Assembly (NCBI GenBank): GCA_014799485.1
Contig: JAAVHY010000057.1
Coordinates: 1-27,492, forward strand
Reading direction: 5' to 3'
Source of the DNA: Clostridiales bacterium
GTDB taxonomy: Bacteria > Bacillota_A > Clostridia > Oscillospirales > Oscillospiraceae
Length of the DNA stretch: 27,492 bases
The stretch's first letter is position 1. Each line of letters starts with the position of its first letter. Under the pieces are notes generated by a model. The model saw nothing but the letters and a program-made list of their open reading frames with translations, searched no databases and was not told the origin of the DNA. A program made the translations under genes and the position numbers. This document shows positions 15,474-23,776 of this stretch, piece after piece.

Positions 15474-15700
15474 GTTAAATTATGGCCTTTTGCGCTTTGG
15501 CCGAGGTTGTGCGCCCAAAAATTGGAAAACAAACCATTTTTTGGAAGAATATAGGGCGACGCGGTGTTGACATATTGTTCCAACCGCCGCCTCCCCGCCC
15601 TCGGAAAAGCTGAGGAAGCGGCATTTCCTTTGGAATTGCCTCATAATATCCATGTGCGCCATGGAGGGATTCTGTGGCCGAAGAATCAGGAGGGTCAGGT
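15474..15700 (+). promoter_or_regulatory. Structured 5' leader of the flagellar operon
   Basis: This 227-base noncoding stretch contains a series of hairpins. An AT stem spans 15513-15544 (CCAAAAATTGG with CCATTTTTTGG). A composite stem spans 15554-15600 (GGGCG with CGCCC, with GTTG/CAAC inside). A stem at 15599-15615 (CCTCGG/CTGAGG) shares two bases with the preceding arm and so may compete with it. A neat hairpin at 15620-15640 (GGCA-T-TTCC/GGAA-T-TGCC) and a small one at 15649-15665 (TCCAT/ATGGA) follow. The flgB ribosome site (AGGAGG, 15688-15693) comes next. It does not match the c-di-GMP-I riboswitch core as I remember it. It could be a regulatory leader or an mRNA-stability element. 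Confidence 0.5.
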
Positions 15701-16090
15701 ATGGACTTTTTGACGAGCAATTCCCAGCTTCTTCTGGAGAAATCAATGGGGTTCCTCTGGACCAAGCAGGCCGCGATCCTGGACAACATCGCCAACGCGG
15801 AGACGCCCGACTACAAGACCAAGGTTGTCACCTTCGAGGACAGCATCCGCTCCAAGCTGGAGGCCGCCGCCGGCCGCCCCACCGGGGCGGGGAAGGCTGT
15901 GCGGGATATCCTGGAGGATTCCGAGCTCACCGTGTTCGAGGCCCAGGAGCAGACCCGCATGGATGACAACGGCGTGAACGTCACCGACCAGATGGTGGAG
16001 ATGATCCGCAACGCCTACCAGCAGCAGTACGTTTACCAGGCTGTCAACAAGCACTATTCCATCCTTCGCATGGCCGTGCGCGGGCAATAA
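15701..16090 (+). CDS. flgB: Flagellar basal body rod protein FlgB
   Basis: Proximal rod subunit of the flagellar basal body, exported by the flagellar type III apparatus. The 129-residue length is normal. The rod/hook N-terminal motif is ILDNIANAETPDYKTK (about residues 26-41), and the C-terminal helix contains MVEMIRNAYQQQYVYQAVNKHYSILRMA, typical of FlgB. ATG 15701 is seven bases after AGGAGG; an in-frame GTG at 15674 has no ribosome site and would add nine atypical residues. It is the first gene of the operon and is followed by flgC with the ribosome site directly after the stop. Confidence 0.96.
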   Translation: MDFLTSNSQLLLEKSMGFLWTKQAAILDNIANAETPDYKTKVVTFEDSIRSKLEAAAGRPTGAGKAVRDILEDSELTVFEAQEQTRMDDNGVNVTDQMVEMIRNAYQQQYVYQAVNKHYSILRMAVRGQ

Positions 16091-16105
16091 GGAGGTACAT
16101 AATAT

Positions 16106-16579
16106 ATGGCTTTCATGAATTCCATCAATATCGTGGGCTCCGGCCTCACCGCCCAGCAGCTGCGGCTGGACATCGTGTCGGAAAATGTCACAAATTCTCA
16201 GACCACCCGGGTGGAGAACGGCGAGGGTGCCTACCGCCGGAAGATGGTGGTGTTCGAGGCTGTCAGCGGCCGGGATTCCTTCCGGGACGCCATGGCGAAG
16301 GCCGCCAACGGCCTGATCGCCAACACCGCCACCGGGACCAGCCCCACCGCCGGAGGCGTGCGGGTGACCCAGATCGTGGAGGACGACTCCCCCATGAAAA
16401 TGGTCTATGATCCCACCCATCCGGACGCGAACGAGGAGGGCTACCTGGAAATGCCCAATGTGGACATGGTGAAGGAGATCGCCGACGCCATGGCCGCCAG
16501 CCGGGCGTTCGCCTCCAACGTCACTGCGTTCAATACGCTGAAGTCCGTCATTTCCAGCGGCCTGGAGATCGGGAAATAA
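16106..16579 (+). CDS. flgC: Flagellar basal body rod protein FlgC
   Basis: Rod subunit that assembles with FlgB, FlgF and FlgG. The 157-residue protein has the N-terminal block SGLTAQQLRLDIVSENVTNSQTTR, a slightly divergent form of the usual LTAQRLRMDVISNNIANANTTR. It also has the FlgC-typical VTQIVEDDSPMKMVYDPTHPDANEEGY and MPNVDMVKEIADAMAASRAFASNVTAFN regions. ATG 16106 follows TAAGGAGGT (16088-16096), which includes the flgB stop. Part of the flgB-flgC-fliE trio conserved in nearly all flagellar systems. Confidence 0.96.
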   Translation: MAFMNSINIVGSGLTAQQLRLDIVSENVTNSQTTRVENGEGAYRRKMVVFEAVSGRDSFRDAMAKAANGLIANTATGTSPTAGGVRVTQIVEDDSPMKMVYDPTHPDANEEGYLEMPNVDMVKEIADAMAASRAFASNVTAFNTLKSVISSGLEIGK

Positions 16580-16619
16580 CAGCCCGCGCTTACTATAATA
16601 TATAAGGAGGGTGACAGCC

Positions 16620-16970
16620 ATGAGCGCACCCATCATCGAGGGCGTGAACAACGCCGCCATCACCGGCATCACCAATAACATCCCGAAGATCACGCCCCCC
16701 ACATGGGGCGGCCAGGAGGAGAAGGCCACCGGGCTGGACGAGATCAAGGACAGCCCCTTCGGCTCCATCTTCAGCTCCCTCATCCAGAACGTGAAGGATA
16801 CCGACGCCGAGTTCACCCAGGCGCAGTACCTGCTGGCCACCGGCCAGCTGGACAATCCCGCCCAGCTGAGCATTGCGGGCTATAAGGCCGAGATCGCGGT
16901 GGATCTGCTGATCCAGATGCGCAACCGGGCACTGGACGCTTACAACGAGCTGAAAAACATGAGCGTCTGA
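16620..16970 (+). CDS. fliE: Flagellar hook-basal body complex protein FliE
   Basis: Adapter joining the MS ring to the rod. The 116-residue product ends in the diagnostic helix IAVDLLIQMRNRALDAYNELKNM. The N-terminal 35 residues, with NNIPKITPPTWGG, are variable as in other FliE. ATG 16620 is chosen because AAGGAGGG (16604-16611) is nine bases upstream; the in-frame GTG at 16611 overlaps that ribosome site. A TATAAT at 16594 in the gap lacks a -35 and is probably only AT-rich leader. Confidence 0.95.
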   Translation: MSAPIIEGVNNAAITGITNNIPKITPPTWGGQEEKATGLDEIKDSPFGSIFSSLIQNVKDTDAEFTQAQYLLATGQLDNPAQLSIAGYKAEIAVDLLIQMRNRALDAYNELKNMSV

Positions 16971-17019
16971 GGCACGGCGCCATAAGGAGAAAGAACGCGG
17001 AGAGCGGGGTTGATGGGGC

Positions 17020-18735
17020 TTGAACACGGAGAAGCTGAAGGGCTACTGGGAAAAGATCAAGACGGCCCTTGGGAAAGTTTCCAAAAAAATCTGGATCATC
17101 ATTGCTGTTACGGTGGCCGTCCTGGTCATCGGCATTGTGGTTTTCCTGAAAACAAGGCCCTACGCAACACTGATCGCCGGGGCAACCGATGAGGAGACGG
17201 CCACCGTGCTGTCCTGGCTCCAGACGCAGGGATACACGGACTATAAGATGGACGGCTCAGGCACCATCCTGGTGCCCCAGGGCCAGGCGGCCAGCCTGAA
17301 GGCCCAGTTGCTCCAGGAGCAGTACTCCGGCGCCAACGCCCCCTACAGCGGATATTTTGAGCAGGTGGGCGCCCTTTCCACCGAGTCGGTGCGGAACAAG
17401 GCGTGGCTGACCACCCTCATTGACGAGTATGAAAAGACCATCCGCCAGTTCCCCGGGGTGCGGGATGTGGAAGTGACGATCAACCTGGGCGAGGACCGGG
17501 GCTATGTGCTGGACAGCAACAACGTGGTGGAGGCCTCCGCCGGCGTCATGCTCCATATGCAGGGGAACCGGACCCTCACCGAAGGGCAGGCCAACGCCAT
17601 CCGCAACTACATAGCCGCCGGCGTGGCGGGGCTGAAGGTGACCAACGTCATCATTGAGGACGACCAGGGCACCCCCTACAACAGCGCCGGCAGCGGCGTC
17701 AGCGCCGCGGCGGCCAGTTCGGCCCTGAAGCTCCAGCTGGAGCGGGAGTGGAGCGATCGCGTCCGCGAGCAGGTGCTCCAGGTGCTGGTGCCCGTCTACG
17801 GCGCGGGCAATGTGGACGCCACCGTCAACTGCACGGTGGAGCTGGGAGACAAGACCGTCAGCGATTATGTGGTCCATCTGCCCGCGTTCGCTGACGACGG
17901 TTCCACCAACGGCGCGGGCATCATCGGCACCCGGTTCTACCAGTATCAGGTGCGGGTGGGGGACGATGTGGCCGCCGGCGGCATTGTGGGCACGTCCTCC
18001 AACGCCGACCTGCCCACCTATGTGGAAGAGGGCGAGAGCCTGGTGGACGCCCTGGCCCGCCTGGTGGGCGAAGGGCAGATCGACTACGACAACTCCAAGA
18101 CCCAGACCCAGATGATCATTACCGCCGGCACCCTGACGGACGTCTCCGTGGCGGTGAGCATCAACTCCGATACCGCGGGCCTTGTGGTCATTGACAACGT
18201 GGTCCGCCACGTGGCCACCGCCTCCGGCATCCGGGCCCCGCTGGAGCTGCCGGAGGGCGTCACCGAGGCGGATTACCTCAGCCGGTATATCTCCGTGCTG
18301 AACACCTCGTTCTACCGTGAGCCGACACCGACGCCCGAGCCCACCATCTTCGAGCGGCTGGGCATCCCCGAATGGGTGGTGTACGCCGCCCTGGGCGGGC
18401 TGCTGCTGTTCATCATCATCCTGGTCACCATCATCCTGCTGGTGCGCCGGGGCAAAAAGAAGAAGCAGGCGGCGGAGCAGAAGGCCGTGGAGGAGCTTAT
18501 GGCTACGGCCATGCCCGGTCAGATGATGATGGAGATCGGGCCGGACGGGCAGCCTGTTGTACAGCCTGTGCTGGATGAGGACGGCAACCCCGTGGCCGGC
18601 GCCGATGTGATGGATATGCACACCGAGCGCAGCATGGAGCTGCGCCAGAACATCCGGGAGTATGTGGATGAGAACATGGAGGTCGCCGCGCTGCTCATCA
18701 AGAGCTGGCTGAAGGAGGATGGAGACAATGGCTGA
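17020..18735 (+). CDS. fliF: Flagellar MS-ring protein FliF
   Basis: Forms the membrane-embedded MS ring on which the motor and export gate are built. The 571-residue protein has an N-terminal membrane helix (about 24-43), the YscJ/FliF ring-building region with GYSGYFEQVG-like and IRQFPGVRDVEVTINL segments, and a long periplasmic part. A second helix (about 452-475, VVYAALGGLLLFIIILVTIILLVRR) precedes a cytoplasmic tail, ending in NIREYVDENMEVAALLIKSW, that binds FliG. The start is TTG 17020, the first in-frame start after a TGA at 17011, with only a weak GGGG ribosome site. That suggests modest initiation. The stop overlaps fliG by eight bases. Confidence 0.95.
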   Translation: MNTEKLKGYWEKIKTALGKVSKKIWIIIAVTVAVLVIGIVVFLKTRPYATLIAGATDEETATVLSWLQTQGYTDYKMDGSGTILVPQGQAASLKAQLLQEQYSGANAPYSGYFEQVGALSTESVRNKAWLTTLIDEYEKTIRQFPGVRDVEVTINLGEDRGYVLDSNNVVEASAGVMLHMQGNRTLTEGQANAIRNYIAAGVAGLKVTNVIIEDDQGTPYNSAGSGVSAAAASSALKLQLEREWSDRVREQVLQVLVPVYGAGNVDATVNCTVELGDKTVSDYVVHLPAFADDGSTNGAGIIGTRFYQYQVRVGDDVAAGGIVGTSSNADLPTYVEEGESLVDALARLVGEGQIDYDNSKTQTQMIITAGTLTDVSVAVSINSDTAGLVVIDNVVRHVATASGIRAPLELPEGVTEADYLSRYISVLNTSFYREPTPTPEPTIFERLGIPEWVVYAALGGLLLFIIILVTIILLVRRGKKKKQAAEQKAVEELMATAMPGQMMMEIGPDGQPVVQPVLDEDGNPVAGADVMDMHTERSMELRQNIREYVDENMEVAALLIKSWLKEDGDNG

Positions 18736-19807
18736 CGCTGCGGTCGTGGAACAGAAGCCGGCGCCTGCCGAGGCCGCCGTTCCCGCAAAGAAACCCATCA
18801 AAAACGAAGTCCCCCTCACCGGCGCCCAGCGGGCGGCTACCGTCATCATCGCCCTGGGGGTGGAGCGGGCGTCCGCGCTGTATAAGCACATGGACCCGGA
18901 GGACGTGGAGCAGCTCACCCTGGAAGTGGCCAAGATGGGCTTCCTGGGGTCGGAGCAGACCGAGGCGATCCTCCAGGAGTTCTACCAGCTGTGCCGCACC
19001 AACCGGGCTGTCACCGAGGGCGGACTGGAATACGCCCGCACCGTGCTGGAAAAGGCCTACGGCGCCCAGACCGCGGACGAACTGCTGGGCAAGGTGACCA
19101 AGTCCCTGCAGAACCGCAACTTCTCCTTCATGGAGAAGGCGGACGAGAAGTCGCTGTACTCCGCCCTGCAGAACGAGCGGCCCCAGACCATCTCCCTGGT
19201 GCTGTCCTATGTGGACCCGGACAAGGCCGCCGGGGTCATCGCCCAGCTGGACGAGAAGCGCCAGGTGCAGGTGGTGGAGAGCATGGCCAAGATCGAAAGC
19301 GTTTCCCCCACCGCCGTCAAGATCATCGAGGCGGAGATGCGCAAGAAGTTCTCCAGCATCGTCACCAGCGCCAATGTCAAGGTGGGCGGCATCGACTACG
19401 TGGCCAACGTGATGAACAACCTGGACCGCACCAGCGAGAAGAACATCTTCGACGGGCTGTCCGCCTACGACCAGGAGCTGGCCGAGGAGATTCGCAAGCG
19501 GATGTTCGTCTTCGAGGATATCATCACCATGGACGACCGCTCCGTGCAGCGCTTCGTCCGGGACTGCGACCCCCGCGACCTGGTGCTGGCCCTCAAGGCC
19601 GCCAACGAGGAGGTCTCCAAGAAGCTGCTCAGCAATATGTCCACCCGTATGGCGCAGAACATCCGGGACGACCTGGAGATCACTACCAACGTGAAGCTGA
19701 AGGACGTGGAGGACGCCCAGCAGCGCATCGTGGATATCATCCGCGACCTGGAGGAGAAGAACGAGATCGTGATCGCCAAGGGCGGAAAGGACGATATCAT
19801 TGCCTAA
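18728..19807 (+). CDS. fliG: Flagellar motor switch protein FliG
   Basis: Switch-complex and torque-generating rotor protein binding FliF, FliM and MotA. The 359-residue length is a little over normal owing to an Ala/Pro/Lys-rich N-terminal extension of about 28 residues. The domain landmarks are LTGAQRAATVIIALG (FliF-binding N domain), the middle-domain motif normally written EHPQ but here ERPQ (Glu150-Gln153), and MFVFEDIITMDDRSVQRFVRDCDPRDLVLALKAANEEV. The last carries the conserved charged torque helix. ATG 18728 has AGGAGG (18713-18718) nine bases upstream; ATG 18719 abuts that site and is rejected. The start overlaps the fliF stop. Confidence 0.96.
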   Translation: MADAAVVEQKPAPAEAAVPAKKPIKNEVPLTGAQRAATVIIALGVERASALYKHMDPEDVEQLTLEVAKMGFLGSEQTEAILQEFYQLCRTNRAVTEGGLEYARTVLEKAYGAQTADELLGKVTKSLQNRNFSFMEKADEKSLYSALQNERPQTISLVLSYVDPDKAAGVIAQLDEKRQVQVVESMAKIESVSPTAVKIIEAEMRKKFSSIVTSANVKVGGIDYVANVMNNLDRTSEKNIFDGLSAYDQELAEEIRKRMFVFEDIITMDDRSVQRFVRDCDPRDLVLALKAANEEVSKKLLSNMSTRMAQNIRDDLEITTNVKLKDVEDAQQRIVDIIRDLEEKNEIVIAKGGKDDIIA

Positions 19808-20666
19808 CATATTCAAAGCGTTTTCCAAGGCGAAGGCCGAACCGTACCAGTTCCCCGACGCGGCGGAGCTGATGGCGGAGCCGGAGCCGGAGGAAAAGGC
19901 GCCCGTCCCGGAGGAACTGCCCCCGGAGCCGGGGGAGGGAGGGTTCGATATCCTCCTGACCGACCCGGAGCCGGAGGAGCCGTCCGCGGCGGAGGTGAAA
20001 GAGAGCCCCATCACCTTTGCCCAGATCCAGGCCGAGGAGATTCTGGCCGACGCCCGGCGGGACGCGGAGCGCATTTTGAAACAGGCCCGGGACGACGCCG
20101 ACCGGGAGGCGGAGAACGTGTTCGCCAAGGCCCGGGAGGAGGGCTACAAGGAAGGCTACGTGGCCGGGATGGCCCAGGCCGCCGAGGAATCCAGGCAGCT
20201 CCGGGAGGAGCAGGCCAAGCGCCTGGAGGAAGAGGTGCACCGCTTCATGGAGCACGCTGGCGTGGCGCTGGACCGGCAGATGGACCAGAGCGTAGACGAT
20301 TTGCGGGACCTGGCCCTGGCGGTGGCGGAAAAGGTGGTGTGCGTCAGCCTGAAGAGCAGCGCCGACGTGATCAGCCGGATGATCCAGACCGCCATCGACA
20401 AGCGCAAGAAAAAAGAGTGGGTCCATATCTATATTTCCGAGTGCGATGCCAAGCGGCTCAGCCAGATCCCCGCGTCCCTGTCCGGGGCGCTCAACGCCCT
20501 GTCCGACCGGGTGCGCATCATCCCTATGGCGGACGACGAGTCGGGCACCTGCATCATCGAGATGCCGGACGAGATCGTGGACGCCAGCGCCGCCACCCAG
20601 CTGAACAACCTGCGCACCATCCTGACGGACACCGCCAACAGCGCGTCCGGGATCAACATATTTTAG
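19800..20666 (+). CDS. fliH: Flagellar assembly protein FliH
   Basis: Stator-like regulator of the FliI export ATPase. The 288-residue protein has an acidic Pro/Glu-rich N-terminal region (about 25-65, with repeated EPEPEE-like runs). A long charged coiled coil follows (about 75-160, EEILADARRDAERILKQARDDADREAENVF). The FliH/V-ATPase subunit-E-like C-terminal domain comes last, with LALAVAEKVVCVSLK and VRIIPMADDESGTCIIEMPDEIVDAS. The start is TTG 19800, inside the end of fliG, with AAAGGA (19786-19791) eight bases upstream; no ATG or GTG fits. FliH N-termini vary widely, so the start is slightly less certain than the identity. Confidence 0.93.
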   Translation: MPNIFKAFSKAKAEPYQFPDAAELMAEPEPEEKAPVPEELPPEPGEGGFDILLTDPEPEEPSAAEVKESPITFAQIQAEEILADARRDAERILKQARDDADREAENVFAKAREEGYKEGYVAGMAQAAEESRQLREEQAKRLEEEVHRFMEHAGVALDRQMDQSVDDLRDLALAVAEKVVCVSLKSSADVISRMIQTAIDKRKKKEWVHIYISECDAKRLSQIPASLSGALNALSDRVRIIPMADDESGTCIIEMPDEIVDASAATQLNNLRTILTDTANSASGINIF

Positions 20667-20740
20667 AAGAGGTAAAGCGGGGCTTCCCATTCTCCCAGGC
20701 CGGGAAGGAGGCCCTGAGGCACAGGCCGGTGGAGTGAATC

Positions 20741-22051
20741 ATGCCTTCCGTCTTTCAACAAATGACCCGCCAGGTGTACAACGCGGAGCCCTACAGCCTG
20801 ACGGGGAAAATCGAGAATATCGTGGGTATGTCCATCGAGGCCTCCGGCGGACGTGCCGCCGTGGGCGACATCTGCCGCATCTACAACGGCGACTCCGGCG
20901 GACAGGTCACCGCCGAGGTGGTGGGCTTCAAGAACGACCACATCCTGCTCATGCCCTACTCGGATATGAGCGGCATCTCGGCGGGCAACTTCGTGCGCAA
21001 TACCGGTGCGCAGCTCACCCTCCATGTGGGCGAGTTCCTCCGGGGCCGCATCATCAACGCCCTGGGCCAGCCCATCGATGGGAAGGGCCCCTTTGAGGGG
21101 GGCACCTCCTACTGCGTGGGCGGCGGCTACATAAATCCCCTGGAGCGCCCCCCCATCCGGGAGCGCATCCAGTTCGGCGTGAAGGCCATTGACGGGATGA
21201 TCACCATCGGCAAGGGCCAGCGTATCGGCATATTCGCCGGCTCCGGCGTGGGCAAGTCCACCCTGATGGGCATGATCGCCAAGAACGTTACCGCCGACAT
21301 CAACGTGATCGCCCTGGTGGGCGAACGCGGCCGCGAGGTTTTGGAGTTCGTGGAGAAGGACCTGGGAGAAGAGGGCATGAAGCGCTCCATCCTGGTGGTG
21401 GCCACCTCCGACCAGCCCGCCATGCTGCGTATGCGCTGTCCCAGCGTGGCCACCGGCATCGCGGAGTATTTCCGGGACCAGGGGTACGATGTGCTGCTGA
21501 TGATGGACTCCCTCACCCGTTTCGCCATGGCCCAGCGTGAGATCGGCCTTGCCATCGGCGAGCCGCCGGTGTCCCGGGGCTATACCCCTTCCATGTACGC
21601 GGAAATGCCCAAGCTGCTGGAGCGCAGCGGCAATTTCAGCCGGGGCTCCATCACGGGGGTGTACACGGTGCTGGTGGAGGGCGACGACACCAACGAGCCT
21701 ATCGCCGACACGGTGCGCGGCATCCTGGACGGGCACATCGTCCTGTCCCGGCAGCTGGCCAACTCCAACCACTACCCCGCCATCGATGTGAGCGCCAGCA
21801 TCTCCCGTCTGATGGTGGAGATCGTCCCCCCGGAGCACAGGCAGCTGGCCTCCCGCATCCGGGACATCATGAGCGTATATGAGAAAAACGCCGACCTGGT
21901 GGCCATCGGGGCCTATAAGCCGGGGAGCAACCGCAAGCTGGACTACGCCATGTCCAAGATCGACGCGGTGAACGCCTTCCTGACCCAGGACGTGAACGAG
22001 TCCTTCTCCTACGACCAGTGCGTGGAGAAAATGGCCGAGCTGCTCAAATAA
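20741..22051 (+). CDS. fliI: Flagellum-specific export ATPase FliI
   Basis: Hexameric ATPase that unfolds and delivers substrates to the flagellar type III gate; F1 beta-like. The 436-residue protein has the Walker A loop GIFAGSGVGKST (Lys172), Walker B VLLMMDSLTRFAMAQREI, and the type III ATPase signature GEPPVSRGYTPSMYAEMPKLLER. The C-terminal region has LSRQLANSNHYPAIDVSASISR. ATG 20741 follows GGTGGAG (20729-20735 region). A 74-base gap separates it from fliH, the longest spacing in the fliF-fliJ block, and contains a small CAGGCC/GGCCCTG stem. Highly conserved, so identity is secure against F1 or Rho. Confidence 0.97.
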   Translation: MPSVFQQMTRQVYNAEPYSLTGKIENIVGMSIEASGGRAAVGDICRIYNGDSGGQVTAEVVGFKNDHILLMPYSDMSGISAGNFVRNTGAQLTLHVGEFLRGRIINALGQPIDGKGPFEGGTSYCVGGGYINPLERPPIRERIQFGVKAIDGMITIGKGQRIGIFAGSGVGKSTLMGMIAKNVTADINVIALVGERGREVLEFVEKDLGEEGMKRSILVVATSDQPAMLRMRCPSVATGIAEYFRDQGYDVLLMMDSLTRFAMAQREIGLAIGEPPVSRGYTPSMYAEMPKLLERSGNFSRGSITGVYTVLVEGDDTNEPIADTVRGILDGHIVLSRQLANSNHYPAIDVSASISRLMVEIVPPEHRQLASRIRDIMSVYEKNADLVAIGAYKPGSNRKLDYAMSKIDAVNAFLTQDVNESFSYDQCVEKMAELLK

Positions 22052-22074
22052 TCCCCGCGAGGTGCTGAAGAGAG

Positions 22075-22527
22075 ATGAAGAAGTTCAAATTCGCCCTGGA
22101 TTCGGTGCTGTCCTATAAAGAACAGGTGTTGGAAGCCCTCCAGGGTGAGCACGCCGCCATCCTGGCCCAAGTCCGGGAGCAGGAGGGCGTGCTGGAGGCG
22201 GTCTGGCAGGACTACCGGGACTGCAACGAGGAATACCGCCAGCGCAAGACCGAGGGGCTGTCCATCATGGACGCCATGTTCTACCAGAACGGCCTGCGGG
22301 CGCTGGAGGCAGACATACAGCGGGAGACCGACAAGCTTGCGGAGCTTCGCAAGCAGGAGGAGGCAAAGCGCCAGGAGGTCGTGGACGCGAAGATCGACAC
22401 CTCTTCCATCGAGAAGCTGAAAGAGAAGAAGAGGGAGCTTTACAACAAAGAGGTTGCCAAGAGCGAGGAGCTCCTCATCGACGAGTTCGTCAGCTCCGCC
22501 CGGGCCCGCGCCAACATCAGCGCATAA
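22075..22527 (+). CDS. fliJ: Flagellar export chaperone FliJ
   Basis: Coiled-coil chaperone escort that links the FliI ring to the export gate. The 150-residue protein is almost wholly helical, with typical N-terminus MKKFKFALDSVLSYKEQVLE and charged heptads throughout. It also contains the family segment SIMDAMFYQNGLRALEADIQRE. ATG 22075 lies 23 bases after the fliI stop with GAGGTG and GAAGAGAG upstream. Sequence conservation is weak in this family, so the call leans on gene order (directly after fliI), length and coiled-coil pattern. Confidence 0.92.
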   Translation: MKKFKFALDSVLSYKEQVLEALQGEHAAILAQVREQEGVLEAVWQDYRDCNEEYRQRKTEGLSIMDAMFYQNGLRALEADIQRETDKLAELRKQEEAKRQEVVDAKIDTSSIEKLKEKKRELYNKEVAKSEELLIDEFVSSARARANISA

Positions 22528-22549
22528 GATAGGCTCAGCACATCAGTGT

Positions 22550-22587
22550 CCAATTCGGCGCTTGCGCCGTTTGGAAATATATATTTC
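22550..22587 (+). promoter_or_regulatory. Hairpin and AT palindrome between fliJ and fliK
   Basis: CGGCG-CTTG-CGCCG (22556-22569) forms a stem with a CUUG tetraloop closed by G-C, extended by CCAA/TTGG. A perfect palindrome GAAATATATATTTC (22574-22587) follows just before the AAGGAGG ribosome site of fliK. No proper T-run follows, so a processing or stability element within the operon mRNA is more likely than a terminator. Confidence 0.5.
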
Positions 22588-22609
22588 AATATAAGGAGGT
22601 GTAAGGAAA

Positions 22610-23752
22610 ATGGATCAGATGAACAGCCTGGCCATGTCTATGCTTCAGACCATGACCAGCGCCACCGAGCTGCCCAAGACCGGCAAGAGCGGCGAGACGG
22701 ACGAGTTCCAGAAGCTGCTGGAGGAGAAGACCCAGGCGAAGGACCCCCTGGTGGAGCAGCCCGCCAAGCCCCAGGCCCCCGCCAAGAAGACTGAGAAGGC
22801 CCCCGTCCAGAAGCAGGAGAACGCCCTGGAACGGGCCAAGAAGCTGGCGGAGCAGGGCGCCTGGTTCACCCAGCCCAACATCGCCAACGTCCAGATCGAC
22901 CTTGACACCGGCGAGACCATCGCGGTGTATCAGCCCGGCGAGTACGTGCTGGCGCATCTGGACGGACAGACCGAGCTCATCCCCATCACAGACCTGGAGC
23001 CGTGGGAACAGCTTCAATTGCGGCAGCTCGTGACCGACTTGGGACAGACCGTCGACGTCTCCGACCCCGAGGCCGACGCCATTCTGGAGGCTACCGCCCC
23101 CGGCGCGGACAACAGCCCCGCGGCGATGCTGGAGAAACTGGCAGACGAGGAAGTCGGCCAGGTAGCCCGGCAGGTGGTGGAGGAAGTCCAGCCCCAGGAG
23201 GGTGAGGACGACGCCAAGACCGAGGTGGAGGTCACCGAGGTGGAGCAGGCCCCCCAGCGGATTTTCCACGACGTGAAGGCCGCCCCGGTAAAGGTGGGCG
23301 AGGCGGAGGACGTCCAGCAGGCCGAACAGCCCGATGTGGCGAACCAGATCGACACCCAGCTGGCCCAGGCATTGCAGAAGGGCGAATCTATGGTGCGCAT
23401 CCAGCTCAACCCGGAAAATCTGGGCAGCGTCACCGTGGAGATCAGCCGGAGCGCCGAAGGGGTGCTGCACATCGCGCTGAACGCCCACAGCGGTGAGACC
23501 CGCTCCCTCCTGGAGCGCCACGCCGCGGATTTGCAGGGGCTGGTGAGCAGCCGCACCCAGCAGGAGGTCCAGGTGGACGTACAGCGCCAGCAGGAGAGCC
23601 AGCAGAACCAGAACCAGCAGCAGAACTACGACGGCCACAACGGCCACGCCCAGAACGGGCAGGAGCGCCGCCAGCGGCGTGAGCACACCAATTCCCAGGA
23701 CTTCATGCAGCAGCTCCGTCTGGGGCTCATCCCCGCGGACGGAGACATCTAA
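22610..23752 (+). CDS. fliK: Flagellar hook-length control protein FliK
   Basis: Exported ruler that measures hook length and switches export specificity. The 380-residue protein has a variable N-terminal two-thirds rich in Glu, Gln, Pro and Ala. The conserved C-terminal hook-length domain is about 258-320, with MVRIQLNPENLGSVTVEISRSAEGVLHIAL (the LxPexLGxvev signature). A Gln/Asn-rich low-complexity stretch follows (about 320-350) and then a short tail. ATG 22610 lies downstream of AAGGAGG (22593-22599 region). The gene commonly found between fliJ and fliK in Bacillus (ylxF/motE) is missing; fliK follows fliJ directly after 82 noncoding bases. Confidence 0.92.
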   Translation: MDQMNSLAMSMLQTMTSATELPKTGKSGETDEFQKLLEEKTQAKDPLVEQPAKPQAPAKKTEKAPVQKQENALERAKKLAEQGAWFTQPNIANVQIDLDTGETIAVYQPGEYVLAHLDGQTELIPITDLEPWEQLQLRQLVTDLGQTVDVSDPEADAILEATAPGADNSPAAMLEKLADEEVGQVARQVVEEVQPQEGEDDAKTEVEVTEVEQAPQRIFHDVKAAPVKVGEAEDVQQAEQPDVANQIDTQLAQALQKGESMVRIQLNPENLGSVTVEISRSAEGVLHIALNAHSGETRSLLERHAADLQGLVSSRTQQEVQVDVQRQQESQQNQNQQQNYDGHNGHAQNGQERRQRREHTNSQDFMQQLRLGLIPADGDI

Positions 23753-23776
23753 GGAACAGAAAGGAGCGAATTTACT

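Noticed and set aside
15474..15700. Known c-di-GMP-I riboswitch in the flagellar leader
   Set aside because: The expected conserved core and tetraloop-receptor pattern could not be found; the structure is reported only as an unnamed leader.
16594..16599. Internal promoter from TATAAT before fliE
   Set aside because: No -35 at 16-18 bases upstream (GGGAAA there) and it overlaps the AT-rich lead to a ribosome site.
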